This document shows, in pieces, positions 29,214 to 39,293 of a stretch of DNA of 64,000 nt (positions are counted from its first letter, which is position 1; each line of letters begins with the position of its first letter). The position numbers and the translations under genes are program-made. The notes below the pieces were generated by a model. The model searched no databases. It was not told the origin of the DNA and saw only the letters and a program-made list of their open reading frames with translations. The DNA is from an uncultured Prochlorococcus sp. (GTDB lineage: Bacteria; Cyanobacteriota; Cyanobacteriia; PCC-6307; Cyanobiaceae), in assembly GCA_902590775.1 (NCBI GenBank), contig CACIYC010000004.1, positions 1-64,000 of the forward strand. The letters are read 5' to 3'.

Positions 29214-29410
29214 TGGTTTTCCCTTTATTTAAATCGATGACAGAACTACTCATACCTGTAAAACAGGCCGAGAAAAGAAAGAGAGAAAGAGGTTTTGCAA
29301 GTCAAGAGGCAATGCATAGATATATAAAACTTACTGAGCAAATGAACAAAACCCTCAAAAGGAGAGTCGCGAGAAAGGTTTTAGATCAGTCACTAAAGAA
29401 ATCAGCTTAA
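29213..29410 (+). CDS. Hypothetical basic small protein
   Basis: 65 aa; translationally coupled to 29046-29213. Confidence 0.55.
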   Translation: MVFPLFKSMTELLIPVKQAEKRKRERGFASQEAMHRYIKLTEQMNKTLKRRVARKVLDQSLKKSA

Positions 29411-29572
29411 TTATCAAAAAATATTTAACCGCATCTATTTTGCCTCTCAAAACCACACTCTTTCTTTTTTGACTAGTGTTTGGGGTTTATATTTAATTGA
29501 CATTCAAAAGGAAATCTTATATACCTTTACTTTTACACTCCTAAAAGACTAGAAGGCCTCTCATAGTGGAAA

Positions 29573-30160
29573 TCACAAAAAGAAAAGTAACGCGCCAGAG
29601 ATAAAGCCAGTGAAATGCGCTGAAAAACTTATGCTTGGCAGAAGGGACCATGCAAATCCTACTCCTGTTAGAAATAACATTGCATTTCTAACTGAAATAC
29701 TTTTTACCAACCCAATATCCAGGCTAAGAAAAGTGTTCTTCCCATACATCGAACTCAGCAAAATAAAAGCATCTATACCATAAATAATTCCACTAAAGCC
29801 TAATAATAAGTAATAGCCCCCTTTAAGAATATAAATATCTAATATCCATTGCATTAAGGCTTGCAGCGGAATCAATAAAGAAATAAGAAGAAGTAAAAAA
29901 TAATATCCTTGAAGCTTTAACTCCTTTAAAAAGTACCTTGCCACAACTAATCCAAAAATATTAGCACTCAAATGACTAAGGTCAGCGTGAAAAAAATGTG
30001 ATGTCACCCCCCTGTAAGGTTGAAAGGGAAGGACAGTCGAAATATATGCAAAATCTTCTTTTTTTAGAGCTCCTATCAGATCAGTAGCCATAAAGATAAA
30101 GGCTATAACCAAAAAAGGAATTAAAAACTGCCAATCATTTTTTGAGATCTTATCAATCAA
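29573..30160 (-). CDS. Rhomboid-family intramembrane protein
   Basis: HADLSHLSANIFG (HxxxN), LLGFSGIIYG (GxSG), SAHFTGFISG. Confidence 0.82.
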   Translation of the reverse strand: MIDKISKNDWQFLIPFLVIAFIFMATDLIGALKKEDFAYISTVLPFQPYRGVTSHFFHADLSHLSANIFGLVVARYFLKELKLQGYYFLLLLISLLIPLQALMQWILDIYILKGGYYLLLGFSGIIYGIDAFILLSSMYGKNTFLSLDIGLVKSISVRNAMLFLTGVGFAWSLLPSISFSAHFTGFISGALLFFL

Positions 30161-30170
30161 GTTACAAACT

Positions 30171-30650
30171 CTATATAGTCAAGGCAACCTCGATAGCGGC
30201 AATTATTTCTTCGTTAAAAGGGTCAATATTAGGTTGGAATCTTGCAATTACATTACCATCTTTGCCTACTAAGAACTTCTCAAAATTCCAACTAACATCT
30301 CCAATAGGTTCTACCTTATTTAGAGTTGTATAAGGTTCTGTTGTTTGTCCTTTTGCATGCACCTTGTTGAAAATTTCAAAATTAGCTCCAAATTTCGAGG
30401 AACAGAATTTTTTTATTTCATCAACAGTGCCTGGCTCTTGTCCGCCAAAGTCATTGCAAGGAAAGCCAAGAACAACTAAACCCTTTTCCTTATATTTGTC
30501 TTGAAGGGCTTGCAAGCCTTCATATTGAGGAGTATTTCCACATTGACTAGCAACATTAACAATTAAAAGGACTTGTCCAATGTAATCACCTAGTTCCTTT
30601 TTTTCTCCACTTGAAGTTTCAACTACAGTTTCTTTAACGTTGACTAACAT
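30171..30650 (-). CDS. Glutathione peroxidase family protein
   Basis: VNVASQCGNTPQYEGLQ, GFPCNDFGGQEPG, WNFEKFLV. Confidence 0.94.
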   Translation of the reverse strand: MLVNVKETVVETSSGEKKELGDYIGQVLLIVNVASQCGNTPQYEGLQALQDKYKEKGLVVLGFPCNDFGGQEPGTVDEIKKFCSSKFGANFEIFNKVHAKGQTTEPYTTLNKVEPIGDVSWNFEKFLVGKDGNVIARFQPNIDPFNEEIIAAIEVALTI

Positions 30651-30798
30651 AAAATTGGATTGTTCTTTTGAAAAGCTAGCAGCTATAGAATATTTTAGAA
30701 GTAGGGTTTTTTCTACAAGAAAACTTTAAGGCATTTCCCTTAAAAAACTACACCTATAAAACAACTTGCTCATAAAAGATTATCTCAAGATTTTATTC

Positions 30799-31674
30799 TT
30801 AAAAATCTCTGATAATACATTTTTTCAATACAGATACGTCATAATCACCATAGCCTTGCTCTATAAGTTGTTTCTCCATTTCTTTGACTTTAGATGTAAT
30901 AGGTAGACATAACCCTGATTCCTTGGCAGTTTTAAGCGCAATAGACAAATCCTTATAATGTAACCCCAACTTAAATCCCAAAGGATATCTATTACTTAGC
31001 ATCCCTTCAGAACGATGTGATAAAGCCCAGGAGCCTGCAGCGCCTGTTTTTAATGAATTTACAACAAGGTTCATTGGTAAATTCAATGTTTCTCCAAGAG
31101 CAATTGCTTCTGCTAATGCTGCATAACTACCAGCTACAAGTATTTGATTAAGTGCTTTTACTTCTTGGCCTTTTCCTACTTCTCCAAAACAAAAAACATT
31201 AGACGAAATTATTTCCAACAGCGATTGAATCTCTTTTAGCTGTTTATTGTCACAGCCTAAAAAAATCGTCAACTTAGCTTCCTTGGCTCCCTCAGTCCCC
31301 CCAGAAACAGGGGCATCTAAATAAAAAATCTCTTTTTTAAGCAACCTTTTCGAAACAGCCCGCGCCTTGCTGGGGGAAATAGTTGAAAAATCAATTATTT
31401 TACATCCTCTTTTTAGACTTTCACAAGCTCCATTTAAACCGAAAAGAACCTCCTCAACTGCCTGATCATCAGTTAAACAAAGGAAAAAGACATCACACCC
31501 TTTAGCAGCATCTTTAGGACTCGAAAAAAATTTCGAGTCCGTCAACCTTGGATCTTTTTCTATTTTGGAATTTCTCGTATGCAATCGAAGGCTATATCCT
31601 GCCGAAACAAAGTTGAGTACAACCGGCAATCCTATCGAACCTAAACCAACAAAGCCTAGAGATTTCGAATGCAT
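30799..31674 (-). CDS. NAD-binding beta-hydroxyacid dehydrogenase (3-hydroxyisobutyrate dehydrogenase family)
   Basis: FVGLGSIGLPVVLNFVSAGY, LDAPVSGGTEGAKEAKL. Confidence 0.92.
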   Translation of the reverse strand: MHSKSLGFVGLGSIGLPVVLNFVSAGYSLRLHTRNSKIEKDPRLTDSKFFSSPKDAAKGCDVFFLCLTDDQAVEEVLFGLNGACESLKRGCKIIDFSTISPSKARAVSKRLLKKEIFYLDAPVSGGTEGAKEAKLTIFLGCDNKQLKEIQSLLEIISSNVFCFGEVGKGQEVKALNQILVAGSYAALAEAIALGETLNLPMNLVVNSLKTGAAGSWALSHRSEGMLSNRYPLGFKLGLHYKDLSIALKTAKESGLCLPITSKVKEMEKQLIEQGYGDYDVSVLKKCIIRDF

Positions 31675-31812
31675 AAAAATCTTGCATCAATTACAATAAA
31701 CTTACTAAAAAAATAATCCAATACTGCAAAACATATTAATTGTTTCTATAATTCAGAAAAAGTCAAACCAGGGGAAATCTCTTTACATATAAATATTTTT
31801 AATGTTAAGAAC

Positions 31813-31852
31813 TAAAGTATATTTAAAGATCAAGATCTTTAAATATACTTTA
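31813..31852. repeat. Perfect 19-bp inverted repeat with 2-nt centre
   Basis: TAAAGTATATTTAAAGATC-AA-GATCTTTAAATATACTTTA. Confidence 0.95.
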
Positions 31853-32216
31853 GGATGAACTTTTATAATTAGATTTCTTAATTACAATAAGTTAAAACTG
31901 ATAAAGTTATTTTTTAAGTTAAGAAGAAGAAGTTAATCATTAAGATGTAGATCTAATTCTAATTAAGTGTAACTTTTGATATACCTTTACGAAAAACTCG
32001 TTTGAAGGGAAGAGTTCTATAAGATTTTTTGGAGCTCGCTTCTTCACTATATGGGTATTACCTTTAGCAGTAACTGGTGCAGTTATGGAGTTCCTATTTG
32101 TAAGTCCATTAACAGGTGCAAAGCCTTTTGGATAGTTCCCATTGGTGGAAACAACACATTAAAAATATGGAAAAATCTTTGCAAATAAGCTAGAGAAGAT
32201 ACTACAAAGTTTCTTC

Positions 32217-32351
32217 TTATAATTTATCTTGATAATTTCTGTAAACAGCACTAAAAAAGGCTGCAACAAAAAAAATACCAAGTGCTAAATAAGCACATCT
32301 TTCAATTGTTAAGGTTATTGGGTTTCCTACGATTTGGGATTCAATGTCCAT
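32217..32351 (-). CDS. Small single-TM protein (44 aa, not in ORF track)
   Basis: MDIESQIVGNPITLTIERCAYLALGIFFVAAFFSAVYRNYQDKL*; ATG overlaps the stop of 32351-32545 (TAATG). Confidence 0.68.
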   Translation of the reverse strand: MDIESQIVGNPITLTIERCAYLALGIFFVAAFFSAVYRNYQDKL

Positions 32352-32545
32352 TATTCCTTATTACGATATTCAACTGATCCATCAGACTTTCTTAATGGCT
32401 TGGCATAGAGAACTCGTAAAAGACCTTTTGTATCCATGTTTTTACTTGTCAACGCGAAGGAAAATAAAAATAACACTCCAAAAACAAATATCAAAATAAT
32501 AGTTGGTGGAGTTAGCCCCATTTCTTGAATAGAAATCGCAAACAT
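32351..32545 (-). CDS. Small single-TM protein
   Basis: MFAISIQEMGLTPPTIILIFVFGVLFLFSFALTSKNMDTKG...; coupled to 32217-32351. Confidence 0.65.
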   Translation of the reverse strand: MFAISIQEMGLTPPTIILIFVFGVLFLFSFALTSKNMDTKGLLRVLYAKPLRKSDGSVEYRNKE

Positions 32546-32747
32546 TTTACTTTTTAATACATTTTTCTGAATATATTAATAGCAATCTATCGTAATCATA
32601 AAAAAATGTTTAACTTTAAAGATTTTACATAGATACATCAAAAAGACAACCTAGCAATAATGATCGCCTATTTAATTTGTATTGTAGGAAAATCGATTTC
32701 CTCCTACCCTCTCTTAAAGTTATCTTAATTAATTTAATCTCAGTAAA

Positions 32748-33149
32748 ATGTACATTATCAATAGACCAAAAATCTCAGTAGAAGACTTTGAAAAAGCGTT
32801 AGAAAAAGCAAACTTAAGTCAAAGTGATCAAGAGTTAATCGATTACATAAGATATACAGGTGTTTTTTCTCAGCCCAGCCTGGTTAAAGATCTAAGGATT
32901 AATCATAAACCACCTGTTTTATCTATTCTTTGTGAGGCATGTAAAAAAGTTGGTCTACAAATTCCAAATCATCTTGAAGCTGTTCGAAAATGGTCAGAGA
33001 GAGTTAGTGAACACGGAGTTCGCTGGGATGGGGATTTGATTTGTTCTACTGCTAGGAATATAGAAGGCCTTCCACTAACACCAGAATCAGGGACCTGCTC
33101 CTATGAAATCCTGGTCGTTCATAAAGAATTCTTTACCGGACTTGGTTGA
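32748..33149 (+). CDS. Conserved hypothetical protein
   Basis: 133 aa coding-like ORF. Confidence 0.65.
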   Translation: MYIINRPKISVEDFEKALEKANLSQSDQELIDYIRYTGVFSQPSLVKDLRINHKPPVLSILCEACKKVGLQIPNHLEAVRKWSERVSEHGVRWDGDLICSTARNIEGLPLTPESGTCSYEILVVHKEFFTGLG

Positions 33150-33295
33150 AAAATCGAGTTCAAAACAACTAGGTCTATAGACATGAGCTATACGTAATCC
33201 AATTAAACCGCAACAAAATAATGTTAAGAGATTCATTTTATTAAAGTATCAATATCTAGTAAAAAGATTACGGAGCCATGAAGGGAATACAAAGA

Positions 33296-33595
33296 CTAAT
33301 TTGAATTATGTAAAACCTGAAAAGTTTTTTTTCTATAACTTAAAAGAAGGACTTTATTATTTTTTTCAATGAAAGATAACCCTGTTTGATCTCTCAACAA
33401 ATCAAATGTTGTAAGAGCGACACCACATGTTTCCATAAATAACACTGGCAAAGTCTCGCCGTTGCCTCTCATTTGCTGTAAATCAAAAGCTTGTCTAATC
33501 GCTTGAAAAGCTTTATCTCTACCAAGCAATTGAATCAATTCAGTCCATAAATAGTTGACTGATTCACATTCTGTTAGAGCTAAGGACTTAATCAT
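33296..33595 (-). CDS. Hypothetical protein
   Basis: 99 aa coding-like ORF. Confidence 0.6.
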   Translation of the reverse strand: MIKSLALTECESVNYLWTELIQLLGRDKAFQAIRQAFDLQQMRGNGETLPVLFMETCGVALTTFDLLRDQTGLSFIEKNNKVLLLSYRKKTFQVLHNSN

Positions 33596-33719
33596 AAGAA
33601 ATAATAGCCCATAAACTTGAATGATAAACTAACTAAAAACTAATGAAATAGACTATTTTTTTTATAGAAAAATAAGTTGTTTGAAAATAATTAAGAATCA
33701 AGGCTCTTTAACAACACAA

Positions 33720-33887
33720 TTATTGTTTTTTTTTTAAATTATCTTTTTCCAACAAGTTGCTATCATAGTTACATCTAAGATCAGTAAACATTGCTTCTAA
33801 AATAATTTCTTGTGCATCATCAACTTCTTTAAGATGAGCCTTTGCAGCTTTCATCTCATCGTGAGTAGGCAATTCCCCAAGCTCCAT
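33720..33887 (-). CDS. Hypothetical small protein (55 aa, not in ORF track)
   Basis: MELGELPTHDEMKAAKAHLKEVDDAQEIILEAMFTDLRCNYDSNLLEKDNLKKKQ*. Confidence 0.55.
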   Translation of the reverse strand: MELGELPTHDEMKAAKAHLKEVDDAQEIILEAMFTDLRCNYDSNLLEKDNLKKKQ

Positions 33888-34028
33888 CACTATAATTGCT
33901 TTCTAATCGGTATAGAAATTCTGTCAATAGATTAATTAAAATAATTTTTCAGATATATCTTTTGAAAACGTCTTAATACACCTAGATCAAAATACTTTTT
34001 ATATATTATTCAAATTAACACCTAATTT

Positions 34029-34586
34029 CTAGATTTCTACGTTCGTTATCCTGCATTCAAGTTTTGCCAAGGCTTCATTTGGTAAAGAAAGGAAAAGATC
34101 CAAAAGCTTGTGACCAGTCTTAGGAATAACTGCTATCCCAACTAAAGTTGCCTTTCCATCCTTTCCCCAACATTTACCTTCAGCATCAAAGAGTTTGCTA
34201 ACTACTCGACTACTTTTTAGAAATGTTTTTACAGTCAATTTAGGAAAAACAAAAATAGGCCAAATTGTAAATAAAAATTCTGATTCGAAGTCTAAACATA
34301 TTTCACCAGTATCCAAAGCAATGGTTCCTTCAAGCTTCTCCAACAACATTTTTATTTCTAAGCCAAGAGGCATTGGAATAGATAAGAATCTAGTTGTTCG
34401 CCAATTCAGCGAAGGAATCGAAAAAGTATCTGGATTAAATATCAGAAATAAATGATTTTTGTTCTTTACTTTTACGAGAGAAGTTTTTCCACCTCCTCCT
34501 CTTGCATCGTAAACGAAGTGAGGATATGAGCCAATTGCAAGCTTACATCCTTCTAAACTATCTAGTATAATCAATTTTTTTTTCAT
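34029..34586 (-). CDS. Conserved hypothetical protein
   Basis: 185 aa coding-like ORF. Confidence 0.68.
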   Translation of the reverse strand: MKKKLIILDSLEGCKLAIGSYPHFVYDARGGGGKTSLVKVKNKNHLFLIFNPDTFSIPSLNWRTTRFLSIPMPLGLEIKMLLEKLEGTIALDTGEICLDFESEFLFTIWPIFVFPKLTVKTFLKSSRVVSKLFDAEGKCWGKDGKATLVGIAVIPKTGHKLLDLFLSLPNEALAKLECRITNVEI

Positions 34587-34864
34587 CTTTATTCTTCAAA
34601 AAAGAAATGCTTCTAAAAGAAATATCACTTCAAAACACTATACAAACATCAAATTAAAGATAATTTATATACGAAATCAATAAAAGTCGCCTTCCAAAGA
34701 CCAGGATACTTAAACAAAGTAATGGATAGCAACATCTCCATCATCTGAAAAATCAATCAATCAAAACTCCATATTTTACATTTCTTAGAAGTAATCAATA
34801 AATTTAATAGAACTATTATTGTTTTTCATCTAATATTCTATTATAACTATGCAAAATTAGTGAA

Positions 34865-35104
34865 ATGAGTAAAAAATCCAAAAAATGTTTAAACAACAAA
34901 AGTAAAAGGTTGCTTTGGTATGCATATACAACAATAGGATTAGGAGTACGGGCAGCTGCAGCACTTGCTCTTATAGCAATTTCAATCAAAGCATATCCAC
35001 TAAAAAATCAAGCAAAGTCCTTTAATGCTTGTGTTTTAGAAATCCAAGAAACTGGGATGAGTATTTCCACTGCTGTAAATTTTTGCAATGGTGGTGGGGA
35101 CTAG
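34865..35104 (+). CDS. Small hypothetical protein with TM/signal segment and two Cys
   Basis: TTIGLGVRAAAALALIAISIKAYPLKNQAKSFNACVLEIQETGMSISTAVNFCNGGGD. Confidence 0.55.
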   Translation: MSKKSKKCLNNKSKRLLWYAYTTIGLGVRAAAALALIAISIKAYPLKNQAKSFNACVLEIQETGMSISTAVNFCNGGGD

Positions 35105-35739
35105 TGTTGTTTTAAAAGAAGAAGCGTCTATCAATTTATAGGCATAGAAAGTTAAATACCTAAATTTCTTTTCGAAATAGATTTCTCAACATCAACGTAA
35201 ACTCATTGATGATGAATTCAGTTTTTTGATTAATTTTGTATTTTTTGTTCTGTTAAAATCCTAAATTCCTTTATTAATTCTCTAACAAAGCCACTTCCCT
35301 TCTTAACCTTTTAGTGCAAGTCCTTATCAAATCGTTGTAGATTTTTTTGTTTTCTAATTTATACTGAAAGTGATTAATACATCTACAACCCATAATGAAA
35401 CGAGAAAAGCCAATGTATACCCAAGGTAAGTTTGACTTCCATTAAAAGTCCTATAGTCCAACTAAAACAAAATATCTGATAGTTACTTAATCCAAAATTA
35501 TTCTAAATTGCGAAGAAAACTTTCTTGTCTAAAGAAATAAAATCCATCTTTTTATACGGATAATTTTTAATAAATATAATTGAATTACATCCGAATAGTT
35601 AACTAGTTTCGAAGATAGAAAGCTTAAACAAATACAGTCAAAACAGATTCAAAATGCTAAATCTTTCATGAAGTTCACTATTTAGTACGTTTTACATTTA
35701 AACTGATATACTCTATCCTAAAAGAAAATCAAACTAGAG

Positions 35740-36852
35740 ATGTCAGTTCATTTTAAACTCAATGAGGAGTTCATACAAAGATTAAAAAGCTTTATCAATT
35801 CAGAAGCATATAATTCACGTAGTGAGATTTCTTATTCTGAATATTGGCTTGAGAATGCATCTTCTATGTCAATAGAGTTTGGTAAGGACAATGCAAATAT
35901 CGAAGGTAAATCGGGCTTTTATATTCCACAATCAATTCTTATTTCAAGAATATTGAAGGTTATTAAAAATCCATTTTTAATAAGAAAGAAGTTAATAAAT
36001 AAATTTCAAGAATATTTTGAAAAGCCCTTATTTGTTGATACTAATAAAGCTTTTGACCGTGCAATGAGTCATCATTATTCAACTGATCCAGACTTGTCAA
36101 AATATCGTGTAAACCATTTAAAATTAGTAAATCAATTTGCAAATGTACTTAAGAATTCTAAAGAAGTCAAAAATTATCATTATAAATGGGCAAAAGAATA
36201 TCCTAATTCGCAAATAATCATTGAGTATTACCTGAGAAATCTATTGATTCCTTATTTAGAAAGAAAGAAAGATAATATCTTTTTGGATATAGGTTCAGGT
36301 AATGGAAATCTTGTGAATTTATTAACACATGAATACTCTCCTAAAGTTTATTGCCTTGTCGATCTCCCTGAATCCTTAATTAATGCAATAATTTTTCTAA
36401 GAAAATACTATCCTAAATCTCTATTTTTCTTTCCTAATGAAATTAACAGCCAAGAAGAAATTACTAGTATAATTTCTTCTTCTTCAATTAATGAGACTAC
36501 AAAGTTTGTTTTTCTTACCCCTTGGCAGGCAAATTATATACCTTCTAATACTTTTAGCTTTTGTTCCAATATTACTTCATTTCAAGAAATGACTAAAGAG
36601 CAAGTTAATATTTATTTTGACTTAATTGAACGAATTACTATTAAAGATGGTTTGTTTTTATGTGTAAATAGAGTTGAAAAAATCCCTGTCAATTCAAACG
36701 CTTTTCATGTAGAACAAACTGCAGAGCCTATAAGGTTTTATGAATATCCATGGAGAAAAAGAAATTTAAGACTTATTGATGAAATTTCTCGCTTACATCG
36801 AATTGTACAGGCTGATGATATTGCTATTAGGTTAGAATCTATAAAGGATTAA
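35740..36852 (+). CDS. Putative sugar O-methyltransferase family protein
   Basis: 370 aa; DNIFLDIGSGNGNLVNLLTHEYSPKVYCLVDLPE SAM-binding motif. Confidence 0.78.
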   Translation: MSVHFKLNEEFIQRLKSFINSEAYNSRSEISYSEYWLENASSMSIEFGKDNANIEGKSGFYIPQSILISRILKVIKNPFLIRKKLINKFQEYFEKPLFVDTNKAFDRAMSHHYSTDPDLSKYRVNHLKLVNQFANVLKNSKEVKNYHYKWAKEYPNSQIIIEYYLRNLLIPYLERKKDNIFLDIGSGNGNLVNLLTHEYSPKVYCLVDLPESLINAIIFLRKYYPKSLFFFPNEINSQEEITSIISSSSINETTKFVFLTPWQANYIPSNTFSFCSNITSFQEMTKEQVNIYFDLIERITIKDGLFLCVNRVEKIPVNSNAFHVEQTAEPIRFYEYPWRKRNLRLIDEISRLHRIVQADDIAIRLESIKD

Positions 36853-36982
36853 GGCTAGTAATGATAATATTTTATCAATAGTTTATTTAAGATAAAACTC
36901 ATTTTAAACATTCAAAAAAAAACTAAATAAGATCAAGTAATAGTATTAGGTTTAGTCCAAATCTCCTGCTATAATTTGACTG

Positions 36983-38074
36983 CTATACGTTGAATAAAAA
37001 CTCCATTACATCTCCTTCATTAACTATATAGTCTTTACCTTCACTACGAATCCAGCCTTTGTTTTTTGCTTCCAATAAAGAACCCGCTTCAAGCAATTTT
37101 TTACAACCAATTGTTTGAGCACGAATAAAACCTCTTTCAAAATCTGTATGTATTACTCCAGCAGCTTGTGGCGCAGTCATTCCTTCTTTTATAGTCCAAG
37201 CTTTAGTCTCTTTCTCTCCAGTAGTAAAATATGTTCTCAAGCCAAGAATTTGATAAGAAGCTTTGATAAGGCTTTGAAGGCCTCCCTCTTTTACACCTAA
37301 ACCATTGAGATAATCAACTCTTTCAGTAGGAGCTAGATCAATCAATTCAGCCTCGACTTGCGCGGAAATTCTTATGCTCTGTGCACTTTCTCTTGAAGCA
37401 AGTCTGTTAACTTTCTCTGAAAAGAGATTCCCCGATAAAAGTTCATCTTCACTTAAATTTGATGCATAGATTATTGGTTTAGCTGTAAGTAATCCTAATG
37501 GTTTTATTAATTTATTTTCTTCTTTAAGCAAAGAAATATTTCTTGCGGAACCTCCTTTCTCAATCTCTAAAGATATTTTTTCCAAACAGTTATCTTCAAT
37601 TTGACTTTCCTTGTTAATTCGAATCTGCTTTTTCAGGCGTTCTCTACGTTTTTCTATTTGGTTAAGATCTGAAAGACCAAGCTCTAAATTAATGATTTCT
37701 ATATCTCTTGCAGGGTCTACTGAACCTGCTACATGAATAACATTTTCATCTTCGAAACAACGAACTACATGAACAATTGCGTCTACTTCACGAATATTGG
37801 ACAAAAACTTGTTCCCCAGACCTTCGCCTTGACTGGCTCCTTCGACAAGTCCGGCAATATCCACAAACTCAATCCTTGTAGGAATTAATTCTTTGCTATC
37901 ACTTAGAGCACCCAGTAAATGCAAGCGATCATCAGGTACTGCAACAGTTCCTACATTTGGCTCAATAGTGCAAAATGGGAAATTTGCAGCTTGAGCTTGC
38001 GCATTTGCTACAAGTGCATTAAATAAAGTTGATTTCCCTACGTTTGGGAGACCTACTATTCCTACTTTGAGCAT
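36983..38074 (-). CDS. ychF: Redox-regulated GTPase/ATPase YchF
   Basis: KVGIVGLPNVGKSTLFNAL, C-terminal TGS domain. Confidence 0.96.
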   Translation of the reverse strand: MLKVGIVGLPNVGKSTLFNALVANAQAQAANFPFCTIEPNVGTVAVPDDRLHLLGALSDSKELIPTRIEFVDIAGLVEGASQGEGLGNKFLSNIREVDAIVHVVRCFEDENVIHVAGSVDPARDIEIINLELGLSDLNQIEKRRERLKKQIRINKESQIEDNCLEKISLEIEKGGSARNISLLKEENKLIKPLGLLTAKPIIYASNLSEDELLSGNLFSEKVNRLASRESAQSIRISAQVEAELIDLAPTERVDYLNGLGVKEGGLQSLIKASYQILGLRTYFTTGEKETKAWTIKEGMTAPQAAGVIHTDFERGFIRAQTIGCKKLLEAGSLLEAKNKGWIRSEGKDYIVNEGDVMEFLFNV

Positions 38075-38197
38075 CAGAAAAAATCTAAAATCAACATTCG
38101 AGGGGTTAGTCTTACGAAACTAATCGCTCTCGGAACCCTAAGCAAGCTAACGAGAAAATCCTAAATTTTTCAACCAAGAAATTTTCCTTTTAAAACG

Positions 38198-39262
38198 ATG
38201 TTAGGTCTAAGTCGAAACAAAACCATCACCCTCTTTACTTTTTTATTGGTCATAACAGGGAGCAATGTTATTAACAATGCAATTAAGAGTGGGAAAGAGA
38301 TGCGAGATTTTTCTGCTTACACAATCGAAGCACAAGAAGGGAGGTTGCCATCATTGGTTACTGCTAGTGGTGAATTACAGGCAAAGAAAAGTATAGATGT
38401 AAATCCTCATCGCCAAGGAATAGTAGAAATAATGTATGTCCAAGAAGGAGACAAAGTAAGCAAAAATCAATTAATAGCCAAATTAGAAAGTCGAGACTTT
38501 AAATTTCGACTTGAAGAACAAAAGGCAAATTATGAAAATACAAAAGCCGCCTTTGAGAGAAGAAAGGAATTATTTTTAAAGGGTGGAATAAGCAAAGAAA
38601 CATATGATGAATTTTCAAAAAGCTTTCTAATTAGCAAATCTAAACTTGATCAAATCAAAGTAGAAGGCAAAGAGTTATTCATTACAGCTCCTTTGCAAGG
38701 ACGTGTTACGGCAAGACATGCAGACCCTGGAACATTTGTTTCTCCAAATACAACAAGATCCAACAACGAAAGTACTTTTAATCAAGCTATAGTTGAAATT
38801 TCTCAAGGGATCGAAGTTATTGCGAAAGTACCTGAAAGTGATATTGGGCGAATACAAATAGGTCAAGAAAGCAATATTCGTATAGAAGCTTTCCCAGATG
38901 AACTTTATAAAGCATTAGTTAGCGAGATAGCTCCTCGAGCAATTAAAAGCAATAATGTAACTTCGTTCGAAGTAAAGCTATCTCTTGTTAATCCACCCCC
39001 AAAACTACGAATTGGAATGACTTCAGATATAGAGTTCGAAACCGGCAAGTCAGGATTAAGAACCTTAGTGCCTACAGTTGCAATAGTTACTGAAGAAGGA
39101 GAAGCAGGCGTACTTGTGGTTGGAAAAAACAAGGAAGTGTTATTTCAAAAAGTTGAACTTGGTTCAAGTAATGGGAATCAAACATCAATTATAAAAGGAA
39201 TCAAACCGGGTGAAAAAATATTTATAGATATTCCTCCATGGTCAAAAAGAAAACGCAAGTAA
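38198..39262 (+). CDS. HlyD-type periplasmic adaptor (membrane fusion protein)
   Basis: Signal anchor, lipoyl/barrel-sandwich hybrid repeats (GRVTARHADPGTFV). Confidence 0.88.
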   Translation: MLGLSRNKTITLFTFLLVITGSNVINNAIKSGKEMRDFSAYTIEAQEGRLPSLVTASGELQAKKSIDVNPHRQGIVEIMYVQEGDKVSKNQLIAKLESRDFKFRLEEQKANYENTKAAFERRKELFLKGGISKETYDEFSKSFLISKSKLDQIKVEGKELFITAPLQGRVTARHADPGTFVSPNTTRSNNESTFNQAIVEISQGIEVIAKVPESDIGRIQIGQESNIRIEAFPDELYKALVSEIAPRAIKSNNVTSFEVKLSLVNPPPKLRIGMTSDIEFETGKSGLRTLVPTVAIVTEEGEAGVLVVGKNKEVLFQKVELGSSNGNQTSIIKGIKPGEKIFIDIPPWSKRKRK

Positions 39263-39293
39263 CGTCATTCACACACAGTACAATTATGAAGAC

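Noticed and set aside
33087-33236. 49-aa minus-strand ORF MNLLTLFCCGLIGLRIAHVYRPS...
   Set aside because: Largely antisense to the 3' end of 32748-33149; tail looks like a shadow
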